Below are positions 8,444-17,692 of a stretch of DNA of 64,000 nt, one piece after another. The stretch spans positions 806,001 through 870,000 of the forward strand of contig NZ_FNKQ01000001.1 of the NCBI RefSeq assembly GCF_900100875.1, read 5' to 3'. Source of the stretch: Halopelagius longus. Its GTDB lineage: Archaea; Halobacteriota; Halobacteria; Halobacteriales; Haloferacaceae. A program made the translations under genes and the position numbers. The notes under the pieces were generated by a model that saw nothing but the letters and a program-made list of their open reading frames with translations, was not told the DNA's origin and searched no databases. The first letter of the stretch is position 1. Every line of letters begins with the position of its first letter.

Positions 8444-9990
8444 CGATGGAGGACCGAATCGACGAACTCGAAGCCAAGCGCGACAGAGCGCAGAAGGGCG
8501 GCGGCGAGGACCGCATCGAGTCCCAACACGAGAAGGGGAAGATGACCGCCCGAGAGCGCATCGACTACTTCCTCGACGACGGTACGTTCAACGAATTCGA
8601 CCAGTTCCGGACGCACCGAAACCACAAGTTCGGGATGGAGGAAAAGCAACTCCCGGGCGACGGCGTCGTCACGGGGTACGGCGAAGTCGACGGGCGCAAG
8701 ACGTTCGTCTTCGCGCACGACTTCACCGTCTTCGGCGGTTCGCTCGGCGAGGTGATGGCCGAGAAGATATGCAAGGTGATGGACAAGGCCGTCGAAGTCG
8801 GCGCGCCCGTCGTCGGGTTGAACGACTCGGCGGGCGCCCGGATTCAGGAGGGCGTCCAGTCGCTCAGCGGGTTCGGCGAGATATTCCGGCGCAACACCGA
8901 AGCTTCGGGCGTTATCCCGCAGATTTCGGCCATCATGGGGCCGTGCGCCGGCGGGGCCGTCTACTCGCCCGCCCTCACCGACTTCACGTTCATGGTGAAG
9001 GACACGAGCCACATGTTCATCACCGGCCCGGACGTCATCAAGACCGTAACCGGCGAGGAGGTGACGTTCGAGGAACTCGGCGGCGCGACGACGCACACCT
9101 CCACCTCCGGGGTGGCGCACTTCGCCTGCGAGTCCGAGGAGGACGCCTTAGACGACATCCGACGCCTCCTCTCGTACCTCCCGCCGAACAACGTCGAGGA
9201 CCCGCCGCGCGTCGAACCGTGGGACGACCCGGACCGCGCCGACGAATCGCTCAAGAGCGTCGTCCCCGACCAACCCCGGAAGCCCTACGACATGCGCGAC
9301 GTCATCGGCGGCGTCTTAGACGAGGGGTCGTTCTTCGAGGTCCAAGAGGACTTCGCGAAGAACATCCTCGTCGGGTTCGCCCGCCTCGACGGTCACTCCG
9401 TCGGCGTCGTCGCGAACCAACCGCGCGTCAACGCCGGCACCCTCGACATCGAAGCGTCCGAGAAAGCCTCCCGCTTCGTGCGCTTCTGCGACGCGTTCAA
9501 CGTCCCCATCGTCTCGTTCGTGGACGTGCCGGGCTTCCTCCCGGGGACCGACCAAGAGCACGGCGGCATCATCCGCCACGGCGCGAAACTGCTGTACGCC
9601 TACTCCGAGGCGACGGTTCCGCTGCTTACGGTCATCACGCGGAAGGCCTACGGCGGCGCGTACGACGTGATGGCGTCGAAGCACCTCGGCGCGGACGTGA
9701 ACTACGCGTGGCCGACGGCCGAAATCGCCGTCATGGGACCGCAGGGCGCGGTCAACATCCTCTACAGCGACCAACTGGAGGCGGCAGACGACCCGGACGC
9801 CCGCCGCGAGGAACTCATAGAGGAGTACCGCGAGGAGTTCGCGAACCCCTTCACCGCGGCCGACCGGGGCTACCTCGACGACGTCATCGCACCGACCGAG
9901 ACCCGCTCTCGGTTGGTCTCGGACCTCGAGATGCTGAAGACGAAGCGCTCCGACCTGCCGGACAAGAAGCACGGCAACATCCCGATATGA
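8440..9990 (+). CDS. pccB: Propionyl-CoA carboxylase carboxyltransferase (beta) subunit
   Basis: 516 residues from the GTG at 8440 (start [15 protein letters not shown]); the ATG at 8446 is the alternative. The protein is a tandem crotonase-fold carboxyltransferase. The N half has [20 protein letters not shown] and [16 protein letters not shown], and the C half has [28 protein letters not shown] and [11 protein letters not shown]. It moves CO2 from carboxybiotin to propionyl-CoA (or acetyl-CoA) to give methylmalonyl-CoA (or malonyl-CoA). pccX follows with a four-base overlap; the biotin carboxylase partner is the gene ending at 21161. Substrate preference is inferred from haloarchaeal homologues. 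Confidence 0.94.
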   Translation: MTMEDRIDELEAKRDRAQKGGGEDRIESQHEKGKMTARERIDYFLDDGTFNEFDQFRTHRNHKFGMEEKQLPGDGVVTGYGEVDGRKTFVFAHDFTVFGGSLGEVMAEKICKVMDKAVEVGAPVVGLNDSAGARIQEGVQSLSGFGEIFRRNTEASGVIPQISAIMGPCAGGAVYSPALTDFTFMVKDTSHMFITGPDVIKTVTGEEVTFEELGGATTHTSTSGVAHFACESEEDALDDIRRLLSYLPPNNVEDPPRVEPWDDPDRADESLKSVVPDQPRKPYDMRDVIGGVLDEGSFFEVQEDFAKNILVGFARLDGHSVGVVANQPRVNAGTLDIEASEKASRFVRFCDAFNVPIVSFVDVPGFLPGTDQEHGGIIRHGAKLLYAYSEATVPLLTVITRKAYGGAYDVMASKHLGADVNYAWPTAEIAVMGPQGAVNILYSDQLEAADDPDARREELIEEYREEFANPFTAADRGYLDDVIAPTETRSRLVSDLEMLKTKRSDLPDKKHGNIPI

Positions 9991-10301
9991 ACGGCGAGAG
10001 CGCAGAGAGCGCCGAATCGGCCGTCGGACCGGACGTATCGGACGTCGCGGCGGACCTCTCCATCCCCGACGACGCCGACGAGGCGGAGGCCGCCGCGATA
10101 GCCGCCGCCGTCGCCGCGCACATCCGCGACGGCGAACTCGCCGCGGCCGCCGCGGCCGCCGAAGGCGGCGAGGAGACGTGGGACGGCAAGCGCTGGACGT
10201 TCGCCGGCCGCCTCGAAGGCGTCTCCGGACGGTCCGCGCGCGTTCCGAACGGCGCGCCGACGAACGCGTGGACGGCCGCCTCCCGCGCCGACCGGTTCTA
10301 A
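9987..10301 (+). CDS. pccX: Small carboxylase subunit (PccX / epsilon-like)
   Basis: 104 residues, starting at the ATGA overlap with pccB (9987-9990). The first half is acidic and alanine-rich with a helix at [12 protein letters not shown]. The end has [15 protein letters not shown] and a closing [12 protein letters not shown], resembling the short acyl-CoA carboxylase epsilon subunits that finish with a tryptophan-containing tail. A third small subunit, PccX, is established for the propionyl-CoA carboxylase of Haloferax mediterranei, and the position next to pccB fits. It would be a structural or activating subunit rather than a catalyst. Confidence 0.78.
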   Translation: MNGESAESAESAVGPDVSDVAADLSIPDDADEAEAAAIAAAVAAHIRDGELAAAAAAAEGGEETWDGKRWTFAGRLEGVSGRSARVPNGAPTNAWTAASRADRF

Positions 10302-10317
10302 CCCCGGCCGACGGTCG

Positions 10318-10340
10318 GGCCGTCCACCGCGCGGACGGCC
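10318..10340 (+). terminator. Hairpin after pccBX
   Basis: GGCCGTCC and GGACGGCC form an eight-base stem around a seven-base loop, starting 17 bases after the pccX stop. No clear T-run follows, so it may stabilise the 3' end rather than terminate. Confidence 0.35.
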
Positions 10341-10411
10341 GGCCCGGAGCACCGACGGAGAGTGCGGTCGCTATCGGACGGTTCAGGCGTTGAGAGAGAA
10401 AAATCGACGGT

Positions 10412-10606
10412 TTACGCCGCTTGCTTCGGGCCGCCCTTCTTTCGCGTGATGTAGCCGGCGATTCGGTTGCGGACGCCCTTCGAATCGACGTTGGTCAGCT
10501 TGCTGACGCTCTCTTTGTTCGTCTCGAAGTCGGTGTTGAACGCCTGCGGGTACTCCTCTAGCAGCACGTTGCCGAGCTGCTTGACGTACTTGGGCTTGAT
10601 TGCCAT
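10412..10606 (-). CDS. rps17e: 30S ribosomal protein S17e
   Basis: 64 residues starting MAIKPKYVKQLGNVLLEEYP, with SVSKLTNVDSKGVRNRIAGYITRKK. This is the archaeal/eukaryotic small-subunit protein S17e, a short helical protein that joins the 30S particle. The ATG at 10606 matches the family; a reading from 10621 adds five unconserved residues. It lies downstream of, and in the same direction as, the cofD-DUF447 run. On its own strand the stop is followed by a T-rich stretch (about 10394-10405) that could end transcription. Confidence 0.95.
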   Translation of the reverse strand: MAIKPKYVKQLGNVLLEEYPQAFNTDFETNKESVSKLTNVDSKGVRNRIAGYITRKKGGPKQAA

Positions 10607-10670
10607 GTCCGACGATTCCATCAGCGCGCACTAAAACGATTCGTTCCGCCCGCGTCGCCGTCACCGCTCC

Positions 10671-11333
10671 TCACGGCGTCCCGTCGCTCCCTTCGTCCGC
10701 GCGTTCGCGCCACCCCGACACCTCCTCGACGGTGGCGAACGCCTCGCGTTCGGCCGCGCCGCCGCACGTCTCGACCACGTCGGCGAAGTACCGGAGGCGG
10801 GCGAGCAGTTCCCCGGTGTCGTAGGCGGGCACGTCGAGGCGCGAGGCGGCCACCGTCGCCTCCACGACGGCGGCGAACCCCCGATTTATCGTCGGCACCG
10901 TCTCGGCGACGACGGCCGACTCGACGGGGCGGAGTTCCCACTGCTCCCACCGCGTACCGCCGGACTCGCCCGCGTCGATTCGCTCGGCTTCGACTTCGAC
11001 CCACGCGTGGGCGTCGTCCGAGACGGGCGACTCCGACTCGGTTATCGTCATCGCGGCGTCCACGAACGTCCGCGGGTCCGAGACGAACTGGACGACGCCG
11101 CCGCCCTCACGGTGGAAGTTCCGGCGCGTCCGAGTGTTCCCCCACGTCGTCGCCGTCACGACGCCACAGTCGCCGTCGTCGCCCTCGTTCCCGCCGTCGC
11201 CGTCCTCGCTCTCGTCCGGTGCGTGCAGGCCCAACGCGGCGGCGTTCCACAGGTCGTTCGGGCCGAGCGTCGTCACCACCGACTCCGTGACGCCGCGGAG
11301 TTCGACCGGCCACCCGTCGGGGGAGTCGGTCAC
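10671..11333 (-). CDS. DUF447 family protein (flavin-barrel fold)
   Basis: 220 residues from a GTG at 11333. The opening WPVELRGVTESVVTTLGPNDLWNAAALGLH, split around a variable Asp/Gly-rich insert, is the DUF447 signature. Structures of this family have an FMN-binding split-barrel-like fold, but the role is unsettled. The middle has NRGFAAVVEATVAASRLDVP and the C-terminus is helical. The GTG overlaps the stop of the CitG-like gene (GTGA, 11330-11333), so it is the last gene of a coupled run from cofD. Linkage to F420 or pterin cofactors is inference from context. Confidence 0.85.
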   Translation of the reverse strand: MTDSPDGWPVELRGVTESVVTTLGPNDLWNAAALGLHAPDESEDGDGGNEGDDGDCGVVTATTWGNTRTRRNFHREGGGVVQFVSDPRTFVDAAMTITESESPVSDDAHAWVEVEAERIDAGESGGTRWEQWELRPVESAVVAETVPTINRGFAAVVEATVAASRLDVPAYDTGELLARLRYFADVVETCGGAAEREAFATVEEVSGWRERADEGSDGTP

Positions 11334-12175
11334 ACCGGCATCCCCCGTTCGAGGGCGACGAACGTCGCCGCGCAGGCGATGTCGGCGGTCGTTCCGGGGT
11401 TGATACCCTCGGCGACGAACGCCTCGGCGAGTTCGGCCACCGCCTCGGGGTCGCCGCGCGCCTCGGCCGCCCGGCGGCGCGCCTCCGCGGCCACCTCCGG
11501 GCCGTGGTTCGTCCGCACGAGGGTGTCTTCCTCCTCGGCCAGGAGGTCCACGAACGCCCGCGCGACCCTGTCGGGGGCGGGGCCGTCGTCTTCGAGCATC
11601 GATTCGGCGGCGTCGAACGTCCGCGCGAATCCGCCGGTCCACTCTCGGGCGTTGCCGTCGTCCTCCGAGAGGGCCATCACGTCGTACAGCGTCAGTTCGC
11701 GCGTCCGGAGGGCCGGCGCGGCGTCGCCGCCGCGGCGCACGTCCAACTCGGCGGCGTCCTCCGGGGGGTCCTCGACGGCCACGTCCACGTGTTCGAAGGC
11801 GCGGTAGAACTCCACGGCGTCCGCGACTGTCGTCGCTTCGGCCACCGCCGTCGCTCCTTCCGGAGAGAGCGACCCGTCGGCCGCGGCGCGGACGAGTGGG
11901 ACGAGGAGGAGCAGACAGCCGAACTGCGTGTTCCCGCCGCGTTGCCGACTCATCCCTGCCACCGCGCGTTCGAACGCCGCGCCGACCGGCGCGCCGGACT
12001 CCGCCCGGCGGAGGCCCTCGCCGGACCCGACGGCCCCCGCGAGGAAATGTTCGAACCTGAGGTCCTCCAAGTCGCGTTCGCGGTCCACGTTGCCGGGTTT
12101 CGGCGTCCCGGCGACGTCCAAGAGGAGTGCGAGTTGCGCGTTCTCGGCGGGGGTTCGGTCCTTCGGGGCGGTCAC
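11330..12175 (-). CDS. CitG/MdcB-like triphosphoribosyl-dephospho-CoA synthase family protein
   Basis: 281 residues from a GTG at 12175. All-helical family signatures are visible: AQLALLLDVAGTPKPGNVDR near the N-terminus, then FEHFLAGAVGSG, GGNTQFGCLLLLVPL, and INPGTTADIACAATFVALE at the end. In bacteria CitG and MdcB make the prosthetic group of citrate or malonate lyase from ATP and dephospho-CoA. No such lyase is visible here, so the archaeal protein probably uses another nucleotide or cofactor substrate. It overlaps both neighbours by four bases (12172-12175 and 11330-11333). Confidence 0.85.
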   Translation of the reverse strand: MTAPKDRTPAENAQLALLLDVAGTPKPGNVDRERDLEDLRFEHFLAGAVGSGEGLRRAESGAPVGAAFERAVAGMSRQRGGNTQFGCLLLLVPLVRAAADGSLSPEGATAVAEATTVADAVEFYRAFEHVDVAVEDPPEDAAELDVRRGGDAAPALRTRELTLYDVMALSEDDGNAREWTGGFARTFDAAESMLEDDGPAPDRVARAFVDLLAEEEDTLVRTNHGPEVAAEARRRAAEARGDPEAVAELAEAFVAEGINPGTTADIACAATFVALERGMPV

Positions 12176-12963
12176 TTCGCCACCCCGTCTGCGTTCGACT
12201 CGTCGGCGCTCGGACGCTCCGCGTTCGACTCCGCGAACCACTCGTCTACCGCCTCGCGGACGCGGCGGAGGACGCGCGGGTCGGTGCTGGGTCGGCCGAC
12301 GCTCACCGCGTCCGCGCCGTAGTCGAGGTACTCGCGGACGCTCTCCCCGTCGCGCACCTCGTTGTTGGCGACGACGAACAGGTCGGGAGCGGCCTCGGTC
12401 ACGTCGCGGACGACGGCCTCCGAGTCCATCGCGTCGACGTGTATCGCCTCGGCGCCCGCAGACGCCACCGACCGCGCCGTCTCCCCGAGGTCCACGCCCT
12501 CGACTTCGGCGCGGACTTTCACGCTCACCGTCGCCCCCGCCTCGGCCGCGGCGGCGACGTACTCGGCGAGTCTGTCGGTGTCTCGGAGAAGCGTCTCGCC
12601 GCACCCGACGGCGCAGAGTTCCGCCTGCCGGCAGTGGGCGTTGACTTCGAGAATCGCGTCCCGGTCCGCGCAGAGTCGCGCCGCCTCCCGAACGGGCGGG
12701 AGCGTCGCGCTTCGGACGTTGACCGCGGGTCGGACCGGTTCGTCCCCGAGTGCGTCGAGTTCGGCGGCGACGAACGAGAGGGGGTCCTCGGGGAGGAACT
12801 CCTCCCTGTCGCGTTCGACCAGTTTCCGCGCGGCGGCGCGGGACTTCTCGTCGAGTGCGACGCCGCCGAGGAACGCCGCGCCCGCGAACTCGGACCCGAC
12901 GCGCGCCCACTCGGCGTCGGACTCGCCGCTCAGACTGGCGAGGGCGACGCGCGGTTCGAACAC
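12172..12963 (-). CDS. tRNA-dihydrouridine-synthase-like TIM-barrel protein
   Basis: 263 residues. The motif LEVNAHCRQAELCAVGCGETLL resembles the Dus segment with its active-site cysteine, and SVKVRAEVEGVD, IHVDAMDSEAVV and VVANNEVRDGESV follow the FMN-binding barrel pattern. YLDYGADAVSVGRPS is the phosphate-binding end. It is shorter than bacterial Dus and lacks an obvious C-terminal tRNA-binding domain, so the substrate may differ. The GTG start shares one base with the cofD stop (TAGTG at 12961-12965). A FMN-dependent activity is a family inference. Confidence 0.8.
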   Translation of the reverse strand: MFEPRVALASLSGESDAEWARVGSEFAGAAFLGGVALDEKSRAAARKLVERDREEFLPEDPLSFVAAELDALGDEPVRPAVNVRSATLPPVREAARLCADRDAILEVNAHCRQAELCAVGCGETLLRDTDRLAEYVAAAAEAGATVSVKVRAEVEGVDLGETARSVASAGAEAIHVDAMDSEAVVRDVTEAAPDLFVVANNEVRDGESVREYLDYGADAVSVGRPSTDPRVLRRVREAVDEWFAESNAERPSADESNADGVAK

Positions 12964-13955
12964 TACGACACCACCTCCAACGCCTCGCGGACGGCGCGGC
13001 AGACCCGCGCGGCGTCCTCGGGGCCGTCGATTCGCGTGTCGGTTCGGACGACCGGTCGGTCGAGTTCGGTGCCGTCGGCGTCGTCCAAGACGAACGCGTC
13101 CGCGAAGGGGTACGCCTCCGCGACGCCCGCGGTGGACGCCTCGTACCCGACGCCGCGCATCAACTCGGCGGCGGGGCCGGAGAACACGCGGTCCTCGACG
13201 AACGGCGAGACGGCGACGACGGGCGTCTCCGAAAGCGCCTCCTCGAACCCCTGAAGCGAACGCATCGGGCCGATGCTCGTGACGGGGTTCGACGGGCCGA
13301 CGACGACGGGGTCCGCGAGGGCGTCGCGGACCGCCGGAGTCGGTTCGGCGCCGTCCGTGCCCCGGAACTCCACGTCCTCCACCGCGGGGTCCGCCCGTCG
13401 GTGGACCCAGAACTCCTGAAAGTGCATCTCGCCTTCGTCGGTGTGGACGATGGAGGCCACGGGGTCGTCGCTCATCGGCAGGAGGTCGATGTCGAGTCCG
13501 AACGCCTCGGCGAGGGTTCGCGTCACCTCCGTCAGGCTGTGTCCCTCGTCGAGAAGCGACGTGCGGGTGATGTGGACGGCCCGGTCCCTGTCGCCTATCT
13601 CCATGAACTCCGAGACGCCGGAGAACCGCCGCCAGCGCGCGATGTCGCGGCCGGTCGTCTGGGCCTCCTCGGGGAGGTAGCGCGGCCCCGATTCGAGGCC
13701 CGCGGCGTCGGCGAGTCGGTGCAGTTCCTCGTCGGTTTCGGTCGTGTCGCCCTCGATCCCCCACCACCGGTCGGTGTCGAGGACGCCGCCGCCGTGGAAC
13801 AACACCGTGTCCACGTCCGGGCAGACGAGGTGACCGCCGAGTTCCACGTCGTCGCCGGTGTTGGCGACGACTGTCGTCTCCGCGGGGTCGAAGACGCCCT
13901 CCGCACCGTCCAACAGTTTGGGCGTCCCCGTCCCGCCGGCGAGGAAGGTAGTCAT
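12963..13955 (-). CDS. cofD: 2-phospho-L-lactate transferase
   Basis: 330 residues starting [17 protein letters not shown], the glycine-rich loop of CofD. It contains [40 protein letters not shown] and [12 protein letters not shown], all characteristic. CofD joins the activated 2-phospholactyl (or phosphoenolpyruvyl) guanosine donor to the deazaflavin Fo to give F420-0. It is the first gene of a tightly overlapping minus-strand run. The ATG at 13955 was preferred over an upstream in-frame ATG at 14093 because the latter adds about 46 unconserved residues. Confidence 0.95.
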   Translation of the reverse strand: MTTFLAGGTGTPKLLDGAEGVFDPAETTVVANTGDDVELGGHLVCPDVDTVLFHGGGVLDTDRWWGIEGDTTETDEELHRLADAAGLESGPRYLPEEAQTTGRDIARWRRFSGVSEFMEIGDRDRAVHITRTSLLDEGHSLTEVTRTLAEAFGLDIDLLPMSDDPVASIVHTDEGEMHFQEFWVHRRADPAVEDVEFRGTDGAEPTPAVRDALADPVVVGPSNPVTSIGPMRSLQGFEEALSETPVVAVSPFVEDRVFSGPAAELMRGVGYEASTAGVAEAYPFADAFVLDDADGTELDRPVVRTDTRIDGPEDAARVCRAVREALEVVS

Positions 13956-14125
13956 GCTCCGCGGTACGGCGACCGTCGGTTTGAAAGTTCCTTCGGCGGC
14001 CGGTTCCTCCGGCGGTCCGCAGGCACCGCCGCCGGCGTTCACCGTCCCGAGAAACGGAGCGTTATCCCTGACGTTCCGGGGGTAGGAGAACACAGGTTAT
14101 CCCCTGAGGAGTCCTTATAAGTAAC

Positions 14126-14518
14126 ATGAACTGGAAAGCAGTGCTCTACGGGTTCCTCGCCAGCATCGTCATCGGCCTCGTCAGCGGACTCGGCCTCCCC
14201 CTCACGGACGCGACTCTTCCCGCCATCGGGGCGGGCGTCACCGGCCTCATCGCCGGCGCAGTCGCCGGGTACGTCAACAACTGGACGCTCGGAAGCGACG
14301 CCCTCCACGGCGGCGTCGCCACCGTCGTCGGCGCTCTCGTCGTCGCCCTCGTCCTGACCTTCGTCGGCACGTTAGGCGCCGGCGTCTTCGGTCTGGGCGC
14401 GGGTATCGCCCTCCTCGTCGCCGTCGCCATCGCGGCCATCCCCGGCGCGATCGGCGGCGCAATCGGCGGCTACCTCAACGGCGGCCGCAGGGACGACGCC
14501 ACCCGAACCACCGCGTAA
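14126..14518 (+). CDS. DUF5518 family membrane protein
   Basis: 130 residues, very rich in Gly, Ala and Val, with four predicted membrane helices: LYGFLASIVIGLVSG, LPAIGAGVTGLIAGAVAGYV, ATVVGALVVALVLTFVGTLG and AGIALLVAVAIAAIPGAIGG. It ends in a short charged tail. DUF5518 is a common haloarchaeal integral membrane family of unknown role. A TATA-like cttataag lies close upstream (14112-14119), rather near the ATG, so a short leaderless transcript is not certain. It diverges from cofD. Confidence 0.85.
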   Translation: MNWKAVLYGFLASIVIGLVSGLGLPLTDATLPAIGAGVTGLIAGAVAGYVNNWTLGSDALHGGVATVVGALVVALVLTFVGTLGAGVFGLGAGIALLVAVAIAAIPGAIGGAIGGYLNGGRRDDATRTTA

Positions 14519-14603
14519 GACGCCGACCACCGACCGGACACCTTTTCTCGCACTCGACCGTCTCGCCCTGAGCCTTTTATCGGATGGCGGCCGAACCCCC
14601 GGT

Positions 14604-15830
14604 ATGACGACCATCAAAGACAGCGTCCACGACCACATCGAGGTCGAGGGCGTCGCGGAGGCGCTTTTGGACACCGAGGAGGTCCAACGCCTGCGCCGCA
14701 TCAAGCAGTTGGGGACGGTGCAACTCGTCTACCCCTCGGCGAACCACACGCGCTTCGAGCACTCGTTGGGCGTCTACCACCTCGCCTCCCGCGCCCTCGA
14801 CCACCTCGGCATCGACGGCATCTTGGGCGAACGAATCCGCGCGGCGGCCCTCCTCCACGACGTGGGTCACGGCCCGTACAGTCACAACGTCGAGTCGGTC
14901 ACGCACCGCCACACCGGCAAGTACCACGACGACGTCGAGGAACTCCTCGCGACGGGCGAAGTCGGCGACGTGCTCAGGTCGGAGGGCCTCGAACCCTCGC
15001 GCGTCGCGGAACTCGTCGCGGGCGACGGCCAGTACGGCCAACTCGTCTCGGGCGAACTCGACGTCGACCGGATGGACTACCTCGTCCGCGACGCCCACCA
15101 CACGGGCGTCCCCTACGGCACCATCGACACCGAACGCCTCGTTCGGGAACTGACGTTCGTGGACGGCGAACTCGTCTTAGACGAGGGGAACGTCCAGACG
15201 GCCGAGAGCCTCCTCCTCGCGCGCGCCCTTATGAACCCGACCGTCTATCAGCACCACGTCGCCCGCATCTCGAAGGCGATGCTGCGCCGCGCGTCGGAAC
15301 GACTGCTCGACCAACCGGACCTGACGGCCGAACGACTCCGCCGGATGGACGACCCCGACCTGATAACGGCCCTCCGCACGACGCCGGAGACGGAAGAGTT
15401 CGCCCGCCGACTCGACTGCCGCGACCTGTTCAAGCGCGCGGTGTGGGCCGAGATGGCGGACGTTCCGGACCGCGTCATCGACGCCGACTACGAGGAGATA
15501 GCGGAACTCGAACGCCGAATCGCGAACCGCGCGGGCGTCGAGTCCGGGTCGGTCATCGTGGACGTGCCCGGCCGACCGTCGATGACCGAATCGACGACGC
15601 GGGTGATGGTCGGCGGCGAGATGCGACAACTCGGCAAGCAGTCGCCCCTCGTCTCCGCGTTGCGGACGGCCCAACGACAGCAGTGGCGACTCGGCGTGTA
15701 CGCCCCCGGCGACGAGACGGACGCCGTCGGGCGCGCGGCGGCGGACGCGTTGGGCCTCGACGTGGACGGCGCCCTCGTCACCGACGTTCGCCATGGCGTC
15801 CACGCGACGTTGGACGAGTTCGCGGAGTAG
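14604..15830 (+). CDS. HD-domain phosphohydrolase (dGTPase-like)
   Basis: 408 residues. Metal-binding HD motifs are seen as HTRFEHSLGVYHLASRAL (first His) and LLHDVGHGPYSHNVES at about residue 80, with SGELDVDRMDYLVRDAHHTGV supplying the later His/Asp ligands. The family hydrolyses nucleotide phosphates; some members are dNTP triphosphohydrolases, others have unknown substrates. The C-terminal third carries VPGRPSMTESTTRV and may be regulatory. TATA-like cttttatcgg (about 14575) precedes the ATG at 14604 by about 28 bases. Confidence 0.9.
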   Translation: MTTIKDSVHDHIEVEGVAEALLDTEEVQRLRRIKQLGTVQLVYPSANHTRFEHSLGVYHLASRALDHLGIDGILGERIRAAALLHDVGHGPYSHNVESVTHRHTGKYHDDVEELLATGEVGDVLRSEGLEPSRVAELVAGDGQYGQLVSGELDVDRMDYLVRDAHHTGVPYGTIDTERLVRELTFVDGELVLDEGNVQTAESLLLARALMNPTVYQHHVARISKAMLRRASERLLDQPDLTAERLRRMDDPDLITALRTTPETEEFARRLDCRDLFKRAVWAEMADVPDRVIDADYEEIAELERRIANRAGVESGSVIVDVPGRPSMTESTTRVMVGGEMRQLGKQSPLVSALRTAQRQQWRLGVYAPGDETDAVGRAAADALGLDVDGALVTDVRHGVHATLDEFAE

Positions 15831-15974
15831 CGCCTCGGAACCGCGTTCGGCGTGTTTGGAGTCGCCTCCCCGCGCGGCGTCGGGGGCACTCCGCGAGCGA
15901 GAAACCCCTCTTCGAACCGACAGGAGAGTCGCCGATTCGGGAGTTTCAAGCGTCTCCCCGCGGGAGATTCGAGC

Positions 15975-16988
15975 ATGATCGTCGAGGGGACAATCTTACG
16001 CGGACGAACGCTCGAACCTGTGAAGGGCCGGGTCGTCGTCGAGGACGGACGAATCGACGCCGTCGAGGAGGCGGACGTCTACTCCGACGACATCGTCCTT
16101 CCGGCCTTCGTCAACGCGCACACGCACATCGGCGACTCGATAGCCAAGGAGGCCGGCGCGGGACTGTCGCTCGACGAACTCGTCGCGCCGCCGGACGGCC
16201 TGAAGCACCGCCTCCTTCGGCAGGCGAGTCGCGAGGAGAAAGTGGAGGCGATGCGCCGGTCGCTCCGGTTCATGGAGGCCTCCGGGACGGCGACGTGCGT
16301 CGAGTTCCGCGAGGGCGGCGTCGAGGGCGTCGAACTCATCCGGGAGGCGACGGCCGGACTCGACGTCGACCCGGTGGTGCTTGGCCGCGAAACCGTCGAT
16401 GCGATGCGGGAGGCCGACGGGTTCGGCGCGTCCGGCGCGCGGGACGGCGACTTCGAACGCCACCGTAACGCGACGCGGGAGGCGGGCAAACTGTTCGGCA
16501 TCCACGCGGGCGAACGCGACTCCCACGACGTCAACCCCGCACTCGATTTGGACCCGGACTTCCTCGTCCACATGGTCCACCCCGAACCCCTCCATCTGGA
16601 ACGCATCGAGGACAGCGAAATCCCCGTCGTCGTCTGCCCGCGGTCGAACCTCGTCACCGACGTCGGCGTCCCGCCGATGCGCGAACTGGTGGACCGCACC
16701 ACCGTCGCCCTCGGGACGGACAACGTGATGTTGAACTCGCCGTCGATGTTCCGCGAGATGGAGTTCGCCGCGAAGTTAGGCGACGTGTCGGCGCGGGAAG
16801 TTCTGCAGATGGCGACGGTCAACGGCGCGGACATCGCCGGACTCGACTACGGGTGCATCGAACCCGGCCGGGAGGCGAAACTCCTCGTGTTGGACGGCGA
16901 CTCCGACAACCTCGCGGGCGCGCAGGACACCGTCCGCGCCGTCGTCCGACGCGCGGGCGTCGACGACGTGAAAGACGTGATTCTGTAA
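15975..16988 (+). CDS. Amidohydrolase / cytosine-deaminase-like protein
   Basis: 337 residues. Metal-dependent amidohydrolase features are the N-terminal beta-sandwich strand MIVEGTILRGRTLEPVKGRV, PAFVNAHTHIGDS near residue 48, FGIHAGERD, HMVHPEPL, and LGTDNVMLNSPSMFREME with the catalytic Asp. A C-terminal strand (IEPGREAKLLVLDGD) closes the sandwich. Chlorohydrolase and deaminase relatives act on nucleobase-like or amide substrates; the specific one cannot be told. The ATG 15975 is at the conserved first strand; the longer reading from 15852 has no homology-like features. Confidence 0.88.
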   Translation: MIVEGTILRGRTLEPVKGRVVVEDGRIDAVEEADVYSDDIVLPAFVNAHTHIGDSIAKEAGAGLSLDELVAPPDGLKHRLLRQASREEKVEAMRRSLRFMEASGTATCVEFREGGVEGVELIREATAGLDVDPVVLGRETVDAMREADGFGASGARDGDFERHRNATREAGKLFGIHAGERDSHDVNPALDLDPDFLVHMVHPEPLHLERIEDSEIPVVVCPRSNLVTDVGVPPMRELVDRTTVALGTDNVMLNSPSMFREMEFAAKLGDVSAREVLQMATVNGADIAGLDYGCIEPGREAKLLVLDGDSDNLAGAQDTVRAVVRRAGVDDVKDVIL

Positions 16989-17095
16989 CCGAGAGACGCA
17001 GTTCCGCACCCGGCGCGGACCCGACGACTTCGTTTCGAAACTCGACGACGCGAACAGTTAAGACCGTGAGCGACAGAGTGTGAGATGAGTTAACA

Positions 17096-17650
17096 ATGGT
17101 GATGTACGAACGGATACTCGTCCCGACGGACGGTTCGAAGGGGTCGGATCGAGTGGTCGAACACGCCGTCCGTCTCGCGGACGTCCACGGGGCCGCCGTT
17201 CACGCCCTCTACGTCGTCAATAGCGGAAGCTTCGCCGGGCTTCCGATGGAGTCGTCGTGGGAGGGGTTAGACGAGATGCTCCGCGCGGACGCCGCGGAGG
17301 CGGTGGGCGAGGTGCGGCGCGTCGCGACGGACGCGGGCGTCCCGGTGGAGACGAACGTCATCGAGGGCGCACCGAGTCGAGAGATAGTCGAGTACGCCGA
17401 ACGGGAGGGCTGTGACCTCGTCGCGATGGGCACCCACGGACGCGGCGGAATCGACAGACTCCTGCTCGGGAGCGTCGCCGAGAAGGTCGTTCGCGCCTCG
17501 AACGTGCCGGTCCTCACCGTCAGAGTCGGTCCCGACGTCGGCGAGAGCGACGAGAAAGCGGCGACTCCGAGTCGGGCCACCGGGGAGGAACCCGTCGGGA
17601 CCGACGGCGAACGCGAACCCGACGCCGGGCCGGGCGTCGAAGCCGACTGA
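17096..17650 (+). CDS. Universal stress protein (UspA)
   Basis: 184 residues. A single Usp domain covers about residues 4-145: YERILVPTDGSKGSDRVVEHA, HALYVVNS, then VIEGAPSREIVEYA and the ATP-binding loop GTHGRGGIDRLLLGSVAEKVVRASNVPVLTV. The last ~35 residues are an acidic, Thr/Pro-rich tail with no fold. Usp proteins are cytoplasmic ATP-binding stress factors. Translation could start at ATG 17096 (MVMYERI) or 17102 (MYERI); a TATA-like cagttaagacc at about 17055 leaves a short leader. Confidence 0.92.
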   Translation: MVMYERILVPTDGSKGSDRVVEHAVRLADVHGAAVHALYVVNSGSFAGLPMESSWEGLDEMLRADAAEAVGEVRRVATDAGVPVETNVIEGAPSREIVEYAEREGCDLVAMGTHGRGGIDRLLLGSVAEKVVRASNVPVLTVRVGPDVGESDEKAATPSRATGEEPVGTDGEREPDAGPGVEAD

Positions 17651-17692
17651 CCCCGCGCCGGAGAGTCGTCGGAGTCCGAACCCCAGTTCGAG

